DNA of 44,622 nucleotides from Rhodoluna sp. Its GTDB lineage: Bacteria; Actinomycetota; Actinomycetes; Actinomycetales; Microbacteriaceae. This document shows, piece by piece, positions 10,984-21,436 of this stretch; the first letter of the stretch is position 1, and every line of letters starts with the position of its first letter. The DNA lies in NCBI GenBank assembly GCA_030831605.1, contig JAURKU010000004.1, forward strand, positions 1-44,622, given 5' to 3'. The notes beneath the pieces were generated by a model. That model worked only from the letters and a program-made list of their open reading frames with translations, was not told the DNA's origin and searched no databases. The position numbers and the translations under genes are program-made.

Positions 10984-11688
10984 TTATTCCAAGGAAGGAT
11001 CTTGGCCAATAACCCCAGCATCACTAGCTCTTAGCACCTCAGCCTTGCGGATATCGGAGGATAAATCCCCAACTGCTTGCCTTAGCGATCGCTCCGAATC
11101 TAGCCCCTGGGCTTTAGCGGCCTGGACGATGGCTAATAGAAGCGAACCCAACTGTTCCTCATTTTCTAGCTTTAACGGTGATTGGGTTTCCTGATCCAAA
11201 ATGCCAATCTTCTGAGCCTTGCCAATAACCTTATCGGCTAGCGCTAGTGCCGGGAGGGCTTTAGGGATGCCATCTAAAACTGACTCTCGTTCCGGCTTTT
11301 CCTTTTGTTTGTGGTTCTCCCAGTTGAGCATCACATCGTCTCCGGTTACGGCCTTGAATTTCTCTAACTGCTCAGCATCACCAAAAACATGAGGGTGTCT
11401 GCCCATCATTTTTTCTTTAGTGAATTTAGCCACGTCTTGAATGTCAAAGGCTGCACCTAAAGATCCAGTGCTGGCTAAATCAGAGTGAAACACCACCTGG
11501 TATAAAACATCGCCTAATTCTTCTAGAACCTCTTCCCTATTACCGGATTCGATGGCGTCGATCAGTTCATAGGTTTCCTCTAATAGGTACTGCACCAGAG
11601 ACTCGTGAGTCTGCTCTGCATCCCAAGGGCATCCGCCAGGAGCTCGCAATAGTTTGGCAGTTCTAATTAGCTCATCTAATTCAGTCAT
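10984..11688 (-). CDS. mazG: MazG nucleoside triphosphate pyrophosphohydrolase
   Basis: LRAPGGCPWDAEQTHESLVQYLLEETYELIDAIE...EELGDVLYQVVFHSDLA. Confidence 0.95.
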   Translation of the reverse strand: MTELDELIRTAKLLRAPGGCPWDAEQTHESLVQYLLEETYELIDAIESGNREEVLEELGDVLYQVVFHSDLASTGSLGAAFDIQDVAKFTKEKMMGRHPHVFGDAEQLEKFKAVTGDDVMLNWENHKQKEKPERESVLDGIPKALPALALADKVIGKAQKIGILDQETQSPLKLENEEQLGSLLLAIVQAAKAQGLDSERSLRQAVGDLSSDIRKAEVLRASDAGVIGQDPSLE

Positions 11689-11731
11689 GAGGTTAGTTTG
11701 CCAGAGAATTCAGCTGTGTTCGGATAGCTCT

Positions 11732-12094
11732 CTAGAGCGGAGCGAAACTAGATCCGGGTATGTTTCTAAGGACCGTGAAACTGATAACTAAAACCAAAAG
11801 CAAAGCTAAGTAGATGTACAGTGCCTTTTTACTCTTTTTATCCAGCGCTACCCCGATCAGCATGAATACCGGTGCCGCGATAAGCATGGCATTGTTACTT
11901 ACCGCTGCAGGAAAATCTCCGCGGATCAATGATTCGGCCGCCCTGGTGCTACCGCACCCAGGGCACCACAAACCAGTCAGAGCGTGAATGGGACAAAGTA
12001 AGCGATATTGCTTGGGCCAAAAAAGAACGTAGATGCCCGCCGCGGCGAGAACAAGGCTAGGTAAAAGTAACTTCTTAGCCTTTATAACTTTCAT
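11732..12094 (-). CDS. DUF2752 family membrane protein
   Basis: [36 protein letters not shown] signature of DUF2752. Confidence 0.88.
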   Translation of the reverse strand: MKVIKAKKLLLPSLVLAAAGIYVLFWPKQYRLLCPIHALTGLWCPGCGSTRAAESLIRGDFPAAVSNNAMLIAAPVFMLIGVALDKKSKKALYIYLALLLVLVISFTVLRNIPGSSFAPL

Positions 12095-12177
12095 GTTACG
12101 GCCTCCATTATTGCCCTGAAAACTTAGTTTATTTAGATATTGTCAATTGGGTACAAACCCATCGAAAGGAAAATATT

Positions 12178-12408
12178 ATGTCCGCCCCACAACCAAGCAC
12201 ACCGCAACGCGATTTCCTAACCACTGTCCTGCTCAGCTTTTTCCTCGGATCACTTGGGGTAGACCGTTTCTACCTCGGCTACACCGGACTTGGCGTTGCC
12301 AAGCTGCTTACACTTGGAGGCTGTGGAATCTGGACACTTATCGACTTCATCATGATTCTGACAGGCAACCTCAAGGATTCCCAAGGAAGAGAACTTCTAA
12401 AGAAATAA
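12178..12408 (+). CDS. TM2 domain membrane protein
   Basis: [53 protein letters not shown] upstream. Confidence 0.9.
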   Translation: MSAPQPSTPQRDFLTTVLLSFFLGSLGVDRFYLGYTGLGVAKLLTLGGCGIWTLIDFIMILTGNLKDSQGRELLKK

Positions 12409-12743
12409 TGTCCAGTCAACCATCAGAAAAATTCTGCACGGCTTGCGGCCGGGGGCTAGTCGCAACCGCTCAGATTTGTCCTGACTGCGGGACGCCAACT
12501 AGCAGCCAAACATCCACCCAGCAAGTGGCAGCACCAGGCCAAAAAGATTGGCTAACGGCTTTACTGCTTTCAGTTTTGTTGGGTCAATTAGGTGTAGACC
12601 GTTTCTACTTAGGCCAAATTGGGCTAGGAATCCTAAAGCTGATTACTTTCGGTGGCTGTGGAATCTGGTGGATTATCGACATCGTACTGATTGCTAATAA
12701 CTCCATCAAAGACTCCAAGGGGCAATCTCTGATACGTCGCTGA
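12408..12743 (+). CDS. TM2 domain membrane protein with N-terminal zinc ribbon
   Basis: ATG at 12408 overlaps the upstream stop (TAATG). [31 protein letters not shown] (CxxC...CxxC) followed by a TM2 domain. The listed ORF start at 12147 is an out-of-frame extension through the first TM2 gene. Confidence 0.88.
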   Translation: MSSQPSEKFCTACGRGLVATAQICPDCGTPTSSQTSTQQVAAPGQKDWLTALLLSVLLGQLGVDRFYLGQIGLGILKLITFGGCGIWWIIDIVLIANNSIKDSKGQSLIRR

Positions 12744-12754
12744 TAGTGCATCTA

Positions 12755-12788
12755 AAAAAACCTGGAAGCTTAGGTTTCCAGGTTTTTT
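12755..12788. terminator. Bidirectional intrinsic terminator between convergent TM2 gene and mfd
   Basis: AAAAAACCTGGAA-(loop)-TTCCAGGTTTTTT, A/T tracts on both flanks, between two converging genes; overlaps the mfd stop codon. Confidence 0.88.
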
Positions 12789-15700
12789 AGTTTAAGACCT
12801 CAGTAAAAAGCTGAACCGCCCAGTCAATAAGTTTGCGATCGGCTAGAGCTTCTCCGGATGCGGCAAGTGGTATCGGGATGGTTAGTTGTTTAGATGATTT
12901 CAGGTACCGCAAACCCAAAAAACCCTGGCTAAGCGCCACTTGTTTAGCTTCAGTTAACTCAACTGGTTGGATTTTGATTTGGCCGAGAGTGAGCGAGACA
13001 TCCCTAAGACCGTACCTATTACAAATTTGCCGAAACTCAGTCACATCCATCAAGTTGATTACCGGTTGCGGTGCTCTACCGTAGCGGTCTTCAAGTTCCT
13101 GGAATATCAGGTCTAATTGTGCTCTTGTGCCCTTCTCCCCGCTGGCTGCCGAGAGCTTGTGGTAGGCCTCGAGGCGAAGTCTTTCAGAGTCAACATATTC
13201 AAGCGGGATGTGGGCATCGATTGGTATTTCAAGTTTTAGCTCAGCAGGTGAGTCAACCTTGATGCCCTTGAATTCATCAACCGCATCGCCAATCATCCTC
13301 AGGTAGAGATCGAAACCAACACCAGCGATGTGACCCGACTGCTCACCACCGATTAGGTTTCCTGCACCTCTGATTTCAAGGTCCTTGAGGGCAACTTGCA
13401 TACCGCTACCTAACTCGTTATTGGCTGCAATTGTGCTGAGCCTATCTAGGGCAAATGGTGAGAGAGGTTTTTCAACACCGTAGAAAAAGTAGGCATAGGC
13501 TCGTTCGCTTGACCTGCCAACACGACCTCTAATCTGATGCAACTGAGCTAAGCCGAAGTTTTCTGCGCGATCAACTATCAAGGTATTGGCATTAGGTATA
13601 TCAATTCCAGCTTCAATAATTGTTGTTGAGACTAATACGTCGTAACGTCTTTCCCAGAAATCAATCACAACCTGTTCGAGCTGATGCTCATTCATCTGGC
13701 CGTGAGCAACCGCGATTCTGGCATCCGGTACCAATTCGGCTAAACGACTGGCAACAAAATCAATGCTTTCTACCCGGTTATGTACGAAAAAGACCTGCCC
13801 TTCTCGAATTAGTTCACGGTGAATGGCGGCAGCAACCTGCGGCTCGTTATAGGGGCCGACATAGGTCAAAATAGGGTGGCGTTCCTCAGGCGGGGTGGCC
13901 AGTGTCGACATCTCCCGAATTCCGGTTATCGCCATCTCTAGGGTTCTTGGAATTGGCGTTGCTGACATTGCTAAAACATCGACATTCGTTTTAAGTTCTT
14001 TTAGTTTCTCTTTGTGCTCAACTCCAAAGCGCTGTTCTTCATCGATAATTACTAAACCTAGGTCTTTGAACTTAATGGTTTTGCCAAGTAATTTATGGGT
14101 TCCAATCACCACATCAACTAGTCCGCTGGCTAAACCCTCTAAAGTTTCTTTGTTTTCCTTAGTTGACTGGAATCTTGAGAGCGCTCTGACATTTACCGGG
14201 AAACCCGCGAAACGTTCAAGGAAAGTTTCCACGTGTTGCCTGACTAATAGTGTCGTTGGCACCAGAATCGCTACCTGCTTGCCGTCTTGAACTGCCTTGA
14301 AAGCTGCTCTAACCGCAATTTCCGTTTTGCCGTAACCAACATCTCCTGCCACAAGGCGATCCATAGGCACTGGCTTTTCCATATCGCGCTTAATTTCTTC
14401 GACAGTATTTAGCTGATCTGGAGTTTCGGTGTAGGGAAAACTATCTTCCATCTCGCGTTGCCAGTCACCATCTGGTAAAAAGGCGTGGCCTTTGGCATTC
14501 ATCCGCTGCGAATAGAGCTTGACTAGATCGATAGCCACCTTACGCACCGCCTTGCGGGCATTGCCTTTAGCCCTCGCCCAATCTGTTCCGCCCATTTTGT
14601 TTAGAACCGGTGCCTCACCGCCAACATACCTGGTTAGGTAATCAAGCTGGTCGGTCGGAACATAAAGAACATCACCACTGAGGCCACGCTTAGCCGGTGC
14701 ATACTCAATAACCAGATATTCCTTGGTGTATTTACTAATTCCAACACCTAGGGTTCGCTGGGTCATCTCGACGAAGCGACCGATGCCGTGAATCTCATGC
14801 ACAACATAATCGCCTGCTTTTAGTGTCAGGGGATCTACTGCCTGGCCGCGTTTTTGGGCAACTCGAGGTTTATTCGGTTGACCAAAGGTTGCGCCGCGAC
14901 CAAAAAACTCGCTGTCGGTAATCAAAGTGATTTTTGCATCGTTGGCCACAAAGCCTTTGCGAAGTGGTGCCTGAATTACATAGGCAATTGCCTCAAATTT
15001 GTTTGGCAGACTATTAGCCAGTTTGGCTGGAATTTTTGCTTCGCTGAGAATTTCCACCATGCGCTCTGCCGTGCCGTGGCCCATGGCTGAGAGAAATACG
15101 CTCTGACCTTGACCAAGTTGATCTGCAATGTAGTCAATCGGTTCGGTTTGCAGTGTCTTGAAACTTGGCACTTCAAATAACTGCAAATTAATCTGTTTAT
15201 CATCACTTAGAAAAGAGCTGATTGAAATTAGATCTCGGCCGGCTAAACCATTCACAAAGTCATTGATTGTTTTAAATCCGCCGGCAGATAAATCAATTGG
15301 TGCTTTAGCCCCTTCGATGGCTGCATCCCAGGCTGCGTGTAAGAACTCTAGGTTTGTTTCAATCAAATTGGTCGCCCGTGCAATTGATTTTTCTGGCGAT
15401 AGTAAAACTACCTGGGCGCTTTTTGGCAAGTAGTCCGATATCTGGCCAAGCTGGTCAACTAAGACCGGGGCTAGCGACTCCATGCCATCAACCGGTATCC
15501 CCTGACCAATTTTTTCCAACATCGTGGAAAGGTTAGGAAACTCGTGTTCCATTTCGCGGGCACGCTGGGCAACATTCGGAGTAATAATGATTTCTCTTGC
15601 CGGATAAACTATCAGCTCAGTCGGCTTAGCCTCTAGCGATCTCTGGTCGGCTACCGAGAATTCCCGCATCTGCTCTAGTTCATCGCCAAAAAACTCAAGT

Positions 15701-16320
15701 CGAATTGGGTGTTTTGCCGTGGTCGGGAAGATATCGACTATTCCACCGCGAACTGCGAATTCACCTCGTCTAGTCACCATATCGACTCGGTGGTAGGCAA
15801 TCTCAATTAGCTTTAGGGCAAGTTCCGGAAGTAGGTATTCCTTGCCAACCTCAAATTGCAGAGCGGGGTATTTTTCTAGGCCGAGGATCACCGGCTGCAG
15901 GGCAGCCCGAACTGAGCATATTACAAAAAACGGCTGATTTGATTGCTTCAGTTCGGCCAGTCGATGCAATGTAGCCAAGCGCTTACCAACGGTTTCTGGA
16001 GACGGGCTAAGCCGCTCATGGGGCAAAGTCTCCCAAGAGACAAATTCCAAAACTTCGCTCTCTGGGGCAATTAGTTTCAAGAAATCAGACAGCTCTTGGG
16101 CCTCTTTGCCACTGCTAACCACCACTAGATACTGGTTACTTAGTTTTGCCAAACGGCGAAGTTCCTGCAGGGTGGCCAATACCCAACTCTGAGAGCCAGC
16201 GGGTGCGACTATCTCGAGTTTGTTTTTGGAAATATTCTTTTTAAGTTCAGCGAAGCCTTCGGATTTGCCCAATTCTGCGGCAAGGCGCGACAACCCCTCA
16301 GATCCGTCGTGCACGCTCAT
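12787..16320 (-). CDS. mfd: Transcription-repair coupling factor
   Basis: 1177 aa; GDVGYGKTEIAVRAAFKAV Walker A, VIIDEEQRFGVEHKEKLK, MSATPIPRTLEMAITGIREMSTLATPPEERHPI, GAGNLIGGEQSGHIAGVGFDLY. Confidence 0.97.
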   Translation of the reverse strand: MSVHDGSEGLSRLAAELGKSEGFAELKKNISKNKLEIVAPAGSQSWVLATLQELRRLAKLSNQYLVVVSSGKEAQELSDFLKLIAPESEVLEFVSWETLPHERLSPSPETVGKRLATLHRLAELKQSNQPFFVICSVRAALQPVILGLEKYPALQFEVGKEYLLPELALKLIEIAYHRVDMVTRRGEFAVRGGIVDIFPTTAKHPIRLEFFGDELEQMREFSVADQRSLEAKPTELIVYPAREIIITPNVAQRAREMEHEFPNLSTMLEKIGQGIPVDGMESLAPVLVDQLGQISDYLPKSAQVVLLSPEKSIARATNLIETNLEFLHAAWDAAIEGAKAPIDLSAGGFKTINDFVNGLAGRDLISISSFLSDDKQINLQLFEVPSFKTLQTEPIDYIADQLGQGQSVFLSAMGHGTAERMVEILSEAKIPAKLANSLPNKFEAIAYVIQAPLRKGFVANDAKITLITDSEFFGRGATFGQPNKPRVAQKRGQAVDPLTLKAGDYVVHEIHGIGRFVEMTQRTLGVGISKYTKEYLVIEYAPAKRGLSGDVLYVPTDQLDYLTRYVGGEAPVLNKMGGTDWARAKGNARKAVRKVAIDLVKLYSQRMNAKGHAFLPDGDWQREMEDSFPYTETPDQLNTVEEIKRDMEKPVPMDRLVAGDVGYGKTEIAVRAAFKAVQDGKQVAILVPTTLLVRQHVETFLERFAGFPVNVRALSRFQSTKENKETLEGLASGLVDVVIGTHKLLGKTIKFKDLGLVIIDEEQRFGVEHKEKLKELKTNVDVLAMSATPIPRTLEMAITGIREMSTLATPPEERHPILTYVGPYNEPQVAAAIHRELIREGQVFFVHNRVESIDFVASRLAELVPDARIAVAHGQMNEHQLEQVVIDFWERRYDVLVSTTIIEAGIDIPNANTLIVDRAENFGLAQLHQIRGRVGRSSERAYAYFFYGVEKPLSPFALDRLSTIAANNELGSGMQVALKDLEIRGAGNLIGGEQSGHIAGVGFDLYLRMIGDAVDEFKGIKVDSPAELKLEIPIDAHIPLEYVDSERLRLEAYHKLSAASGEKGTRAQLDLIFQELEDRYGRAPQPVINLMDVTEFRQICNRYGLRDVSLTLGQIKIQPVELTEAKQVALSQGFLGLRYLKSSKQLTIPIPLAASGEALADRKLIDWAVQLFTEVLN

Positions 16321-16340
16321 GCAACAAGTCTAAGCGTGAA

Positions 16341-16913
16341 CTACTTTGCGTGATAGTGGCTTTGCGCAGAAAGCAAGCCGTCGGTTGCAATTGTTTGCAC
16401 CATATCGGCCGCTAGTTCTAACAGCACTGGTAATTCAGCTCTTTCAGTTGCAGAGAAATTCTTCAAAACAAAATCTGCGGCATCTTGAGAACCCGGTGGT
16501 CTACCAATACCAAAGCGCAACCTGATGTATTCGGTGCCAATAGCACTGCTGATACTTCTAAGACCGTTGTGACCTGCGTGGCCTCCAGAGAACTTTATTT
16601 TAAGCTCAGCAAAATCAATATCCAGCTCATCGTGGATAACAATAAGCTGCTCAGGCAATAGATCATAAAATTTCATCAGCGCAGCCGTCGGCGCCCCCGA
16701 ATTGTTCATAAAGCCATTAGATTTAGCCAAAATCAATTTAGTGCCAGCTATTTTGCCCTCGGCTACCTGAGCGCCAGCTTTATGCGATTTAAACTTTGAC
16801 ACTATCCGGCTAGCCAACACGTCGAGCACCATCTGGCCAACGTTGTGCCGATTGTGAGAGTAGTCGGGCCCAGGATTACCGAGCCCGACTACTAAAAAAG
16901 TATTGCTATTCAA
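16341..16913 (-). CDS. pth: Peptidyl-tRNA hydrolase
   Basis: VVGLGNPGPDYSHNRHNVGQMVLD, IVIHDELDIDFAELKIKFSGGHAGHNGLRSI. Confidence 0.96.
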   Translation of the reverse strand: MNSNTFLVVGLGNPGPDYSHNRHNVGQMVLDVLASRIVSKFKSHKAGAQVAEGKIAGTKLILAKSNGFMNNSGAPTAALMKFYDLLPEQLIVIHDELDIDFAELKIKFSGGHAGHNGLRSISSAIGTEYIRLRFGIGRPPGSQDAADFVLKNFSATERAELPVLLELAADMVQTIATDGLLSAQSHYHAK

Positions 16914-17513
16914 TTACTCAGCTTTTGGAGCCTCAGCTGCAGCAGCTGGAGCAGCCTCAGCTTCTTCGCTAGCACCGGCACCGGTACCAACAACAGAAGC
17001 AACTAGCTCGTGAGAGTCTAGGTCAAGCTTTACGCCGGCAGGAAGCTTGATGTCCCCTGCAGTTACGTGGAAGCCTAGACCTTCTTTGTTAAAGACAACC
17101 TCAAGATACTCAGGAATTGCGGTTGCATCTGCTTCAATCTTTAGAGTCTTGTGCTCAAGATCGATTACGGTTCCAGACTGTGATTCACCAACCACGTGAA
17201 CTGGAACTTCAACGTGAACACGCTCACCCTTGACAATCTCGACTAGGTCGATGTGCTCAATAACCTGAGTCACAACATCCTTCGAAGCGGATTTGACCAG
17301 AACAGTCTCGGTCTTTCCATCGAGGGTTAATTCGATAATGGCGTTCTTGTAACGAAGCACCAAAGCGACCTCGTGAGCTGGAAGGGTGATGTGTCGTGGA
17401 GTTGATCCGTGGCCGTAGATAACAGCTGGTGTTCTACCTGCTGCACGGGCCTTGCGGGCTGCACCTTTTCCAAAGCTAGAGCGCATCTCGCCGACAAGTT
17501 TGTTTACTGACAT
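16914..17513 (-). CDS. rplY: 50S ribosomal protein L25/general stress protein Ctc
   Basis: RSSFGKGAARKARAAGRTPAVIYGHG; two-domain CTC form with Ala/Glu-rich tail; adjacent to pth. Confidence 0.94.
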   Translation of the reverse strand: MSVNKLVGEMRSSFGKGAARKARAAGRTPAVIYGHGSTPRHITLPAHEVALVLRYKNAIIELTLDGKTETVLVKSASKDVVTQVIEHIDLVEIVKGERVHVEVPVHVVGESQSGTVIDLEHKTLKIEADATAIPEYLEVVFNKEGLGFHVTAGDIKLPAGVKLDLDSHELVASVVGTGAGASEEAEAAPAAAAEAPKAE

Positions 17514-17617
17514 TTTTCTATCCTTATTTATTCGTTCAACTCAAGCTGATCGCGAGGAACTAAAACTACCCCGTCGATTACGGTTACTTAACCCTCGCCG
17601 TTGTTACTGGGGCAAGT

Positions 17618-18904
17618 CTACTCGGGCTTGAAGAGCTTCTGCAAGGTGAATCTGGCCAGTAGTGCCACAGCCAGGATGATAAGGCTTATTGGCACTGCCG
17701 GTCCCGGTACATTCAATAACAGCAATAAACAAAGCGCTAAGCCAACTACCGCGACAACTAGGTGTTGCTTACGCTCAGCTTTTGGTTGCCTGAGCACGCT
17801 CAGATGTCCAATTGCGTAGTAGAGCAGAACGCTAAAGCTAGAAAACCCGATAACCCAGGCAGTGTATTGCTTGGTTTCAATTAGCACTATCGCCCCAACT
17901 GCAATAAGTAATTCTGCTAGCCAGGGGGCTCCAAAGCGGTTGCGCTTTTCAAATACCCTAGGCAGTTCCCGATCTTCTGCCATAGTAGCGGCAGTTCTGG
18001 AAACACCAGCTAAGAGGGCAAGGATGGAACCTAAGCTAGCGGCTAGCACCACAGCGTCAATTACCCCTGAATTAAACCAAGGTGCGCTTCTAGCTAACAA
18101 AGCTTCGAAGGTGGCATCGGGCATTGCCTCATTGCCAGTTCCAATAACGCCGGAGACAACAATGGCTAGTAAGAAGTAAAGGACAATAACTATTCCGAGG
18201 GAGATGACTATTGCCCTAGGGATATTCTTTTTTGGATCTCGAACCTCATCGCCTAAAGTAGCCACCCGCGCATATCCGGCGAAGGCAAAGAAAATTATCG
18301 CTGCTGCGGCCAGAGTGCCCTGATTTGCAGTAGCACCAAGCGCTAGATCGTTTAGAGCTTGCGAGGAAAAGCCGTTACCTAAGCCAACAAAAATACAGAA
18401 AGCCAAAAAGGCTAGAGTGACGGTTGCCAATATGGCAGCTACGAGGGCTGTCCTATTTATGCCTAACAAATTGAGAGAGGTCATCAGCAAGACTGCCAGT
18501 GTGGCAACATGAATCTCATTCAGGAGATTTGGTGCAGCCGGGTTAATTAACGTACCCTGTGGAACAAGGTAAAGCTGAATGATCAGCGCTATCGCGGCGA
18601 TAGATGCGATCTTGCCAAAGACAAAGGAAAAGCCGGCGATAAAACTAATACTTTTTGGCAGATACACCCTTGAGTATGCGTAGATGCCGCCAGCTCTAGA
18701 TATTCCACCGGCCAGTTGATAAACCGAGGCTGCATTTAGCGAAGCAACTATGGCAGCAAGTAAGAGGGCAATGAAGAACCCGTTTCTAGCTGATTCGTAG
18801 GCTGCGCTCCAGACAAAGAAAACACCAGCGCCAAGCATCGAGGCTACCCCGATGGCCACTGCTCCTAGAAGGGATAACTGCTGTTTTTTAGACGTGGCCA
18901 TCAA
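17618..18904 (-). CDS. APC family amino acid permease
   Basis: About 12 TM segments; 'GAVAIGVASMLGAGVFFVW', 'FFAFAGYARVATLGDEVRDPKKNIPRAI'. Confidence 0.9.
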   Translation of the reverse strand: MMATSKKQQLSLLGAVAIGVASMLGAGVFFVWSAAYESARNGFFIALLLAAIVASLNAASVYQLAGGISRAGGIYAYSRVYLPKSISFIAGFSFVFGKIASIAAIALIIQLYLVPQGTLINPAAPNLLNEIHVATLAVLLMTSLNLLGINRTALVAAILATVTLAFLAFCIFVGLGNGFSSQALNDLALGATANQGTLAAAAIIFFAFAGYARVATLGDEVRDPKKNIPRAIVISLGIVIVLYFLLAIVVSGVIGTGNEAMPDATFEALLARSAPWFNSGVIDAVVLAASLGSILALLAGVSRTAATMAEDRELPRVFEKRNRFGAPWLAELLIAVGAIVLIETKQYTAWVIGFSSFSVLLYYAIGHLSVLRQPKAERKQHLVVAVVGLALCLLLLLNVPGPAVPISLIILAVALLARFTLQKLFKPE

Positions 18905-19862
18905 AAAGGATGGTCACGCTGTCATCGTTGAATACCGATGAAATGGCTCTAGCCACCAGCGGAGCAATCGATAGCACAGTAAGTTTCTCAAATTGCTTTT
19001 CAAGTGGTATAGGAAGCGTGTTAGTGACAATTACGTTGTCAACTTCAGGACCTGACAAACGCTCAACCGCAGGATCGCTAAAGACCGCGTGCGTAGCAGC
19101 AACAATGATTCTTCCGGCACCGTTATCGCGAAGTGCTTTGGCGGCAGCCACGATAGTTCCGGCAGTGTCAATCATGTCGTCAACTAGAACACAGACACGT
19201 CCTTCAACTTCACCGACAAGTTCATTTACCTGAACTTGGTTAGGTTTGGTCGGGTCACGACGCTTGTGAATAATTGCAAGCGGTGCACCTAAACGGTCTG
19301 CCCATATATCCGCTACCCGAACTCGACCTGAGTCTGGTGAGACTACCGTGATCTTGTCTGCGCCGAAGGTTTGCTTCACGTGATCGGCGAGAAGTGGAAG
19401 AGCCCACAGGTGATCTACCGGGCCATCAAAGAATCCCTGAATCTGCGGTGAGTGAAGATCAACAGACATCAGTCGGTCTGCGCCAGCTGCCTTATAGAGA
19501 TCGGCTACCAATCGAGCTGAAATTGGTTCACGACCTTTATGTTTCTTATCTTGTCTGGCGTAAGGGAAAAACGGAGAAACCACGGTGATTCGCTTAGCGC
19601 TAGCACGCTTGAGAGCATCGATCATGATTAGCTGTTCCATAAGTTGGTCATTGATCGGTGCCGAGTGCGACTGAATGACGAAAGCATCAACACCACGAAC
19701 CGACTCATCGAAGCGAACAAAAATTTCACCGTTAGCAAAGTTATACGAGGTGGTTGGCACAATCTCGGTGCCTAGCAGTGTCGCGATCTCTTGGGCAAGT
19801 TCTGGGTGGCCTCGGCCACTGGCTAAAACCAATCGTTTCTGTCCCGAGGTTTTTATCTGCAC
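18888..19862 (-). CDS. prs: Ribose-phosphate pyrophosphokinase
   Basis: FANGEIFVRFDESVRG, VVSPFFPYARQDKKHKGREPISARLVADLY, VCVLVDDMIDTAGTIVAAA PRPP loop. Confidence 0.97.
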   Translation of the reverse strand: MQIKTSGQKRLVLASGRGHPELAQEIATLLGTEIVPTTSYNFANGEIFVRFDESVRGVDAFVIQSHSAPINDQLMEQLIMIDALKRASAKRITVVSPFFPYARQDKKHKGREPISARLVADLYKAAGADRLMSVDLHSPQIQGFFDGPVDHLWALPLLADHVKQTFGADKITVVSPDSGRVRVADIWADRLGAPLAIIHKRRDPTKPNQVQVNELVGEVEGRVCVLVDDMIDTAGTIVAAAKALRDNGAGRIIVAATHAVFSDPAVERLSGPEVDNVIVTNTLPIPLEKQFEKLTVLSIAPLVARAISSVFNDDSVTILFDGHV

Positions 19863-19876
19863 TTACCCGATTTCCT

Positions 19877-21301
19877 TTACTCTTTGGCTTTCTTAGCGGC
19901 TTCAGCTGAACTGGTTTCGCCACGGTTAGCTAGCACCCAGTTGGCAATACTACGCTGTGGGGCAACGTTCATGGCTAAATCTCCAGCTGCAACATCTTTA
20001 CGTACCACCGTACCAGCGGCGGTATAGGCTCCATCGGCTATCTCGACAGGTGCAACAAAGACGTTATGTGAGCCGCTTCGCACATGTGAGCCGATGGTGG
20101 TGTGGTGCTTATTGACCCCGTCATAGTTGGCAAAGATAGTGCCAGCGCCGATGTTGCTTTGCTGGCCTATGGTGGCATCGCCGACATAGCTTAGGTGTGG
20201 AATCTTTGAGCCAGCGCCAATCTTGGCATTCTTAGTTTCAACAAAGGTGCCGATCTTGCCACCTTCGCCTAGGTGAGTGCCAGGTCGTATATAACTAAAT
20301 GGGCCCACTGTTGCATCTGCTTCAATCACAGCTCCGTTGACATCAGATTTTCTAATCGTGACATTTGCACCGATGACAGAATCGTGGATGCTAACTTCAG
20401 GGCCAATTACGCTGCCGCCACCAATACTGGTTATGCCTTTGAGGTAGGTTCCAGGTAACAAGGTCACATCTTCACCGAGCACTGCGGTGATGTCAATAAA
20501 TGTTGTGTCGGGATCCAAAATGGTAACTCCAGCCAACATCCAGCCTTGGCAAATTCTTGAGTTTAGTTCCCTGGCAACTTGCTGCAGCTGAACTCTGGTG
20601 TTGATACCAGCTACTAGCCAGTTATCTCTGACCGCTAGTGCTTGAACTTTACTTCCAGCCTTAGCTATTTCGGTAAGTGCATCGGTTAGGTATTTCTCAC
20701 CGGCAGCGTTTTGCGAAGCAATCTTGGTTAGTGCTTGTTTGATAAGTTCGTAATCAAAAACGTAAACACCGGCGTTTACCTCGTTGATTTCAAGTTCCTC
20801 TTCCGTGGCATCGCGATGCTCAACAATAGAACTAAATTCCCCAGCGTCGGTTCTAATCACTCGGCCGTAACCATTCGGGTCATCAAAAACCGCGGTGAGC
20901 ATTGTTGCTCCAGCTCCACTGGCTAAATGAACTTCAAGCATCGCTTCGATGGTTTGCACATCAAGCAGAGGAACATCTGCGCTGGTGACTACCACTGCGC
21001 CATTAAAACCATCTGGTAAAACACCAAGGGCACATTCCAGTGCCCGACCGGTACCTGGAATCTCATCTTGGTGAGCTATATGAACCGAAGGATAGAAGGC
21101 GTGGATGTATGGCTCAAGTTGGTCTTTTTCATGGCGAATTACAGGAATCACATACTTGGCCCCCACTGAACTGGCGGTAGCCAGAGCGTGGCCTAAAAGC
21201 GGCAATCCGGCAATCTCGTGCATAACCTTAGGAGTTGCTGAACGCATCCTGGTACCTTCGCCGGCGGCTAAAACCACTACAGCCAAGTGATCTTCGCTCA
21301 T
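19877..21301 (-). CDS. glmU: Bifunctional GlmU: N-acetylglucosamine-1-P uridyltransferase / glucosamine-1-P acetyltransferase
   Basis: VVVLAAGEGTRMRSATPKVMHEIAG; C-terminal left-handed beta-helix; GAGTIFANYDGVNKHHTTIGSHVRSGSHN. Confidence 0.97.
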   Translation of the reverse strand: MSEDHLAVVVLAAGEGTRMRSATPKVMHEIAGLPLLGHALATASSVGAKYVIPVIRHEKDQLEPYIHAFYPSVHIAHQDEIPGTGRALECALGVLPDGFNGAVVVTSADVPLLDVQTIEAMLEVHLASGAGATMLTAVFDDPNGYGRVIRTDAGEFSSIVEHRDATEEELEINEVNAGVYVFDYELIKQALTKIASQNAAGEKYLTDALTEIAKAGSKVQALAVRDNWLVAGINTRVQLQQVARELNSRICQGWMLAGVTILDPDTTFIDITAVLGEDVTLLPGTYLKGITSIGGGSVIGPEVSIHDSVIGANVTIRKSDVNGAVIEADATVGPFSYIRPGTHLGEGGKIGTFVETKNAKIGAGSKIPHLSYVGDATIGQQSNIGAGTIFANYDGVNKHHTTIGSHVRSGSHNVFVAPVEIADGAYTAAGTVVRKDVAAGDLAMNVAPQRSIANWVLANRGETSSAEAAKKAKE

Positions 21302-21327
21302 TTAACCTCCAGGTTAGTTTTATTGCG

Positions 21328-21399
21328 CTGCTCCCCCAGGATTCGAACCTGGACCGAACACCTCCAAAGGGTGCCGTGCTGCCGTTACACTAGGGAGCA
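21328..21399 (-). tRNA. tRNA-Gln (anticodon UUG)
   Basis: Acceptor TGCTCCC/GGGAGCA, T arm CCAGG-TTCGAAT-CCTGG, anticodon loop CTTTGGA. Confidence 0.92.
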
Positions 21400-21436
21400 A
21401 TTTATTACTTGCGGCAACCTAATTCTGCCAGAGTTT

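Noticed and set aside
12147-12743. 198-aa plus-strand ORF as annotated in the ORF track
   Set aside because: Its first part is the wrong frame of the upstream TM2 gene; the real coding part begins at ATG 12408.
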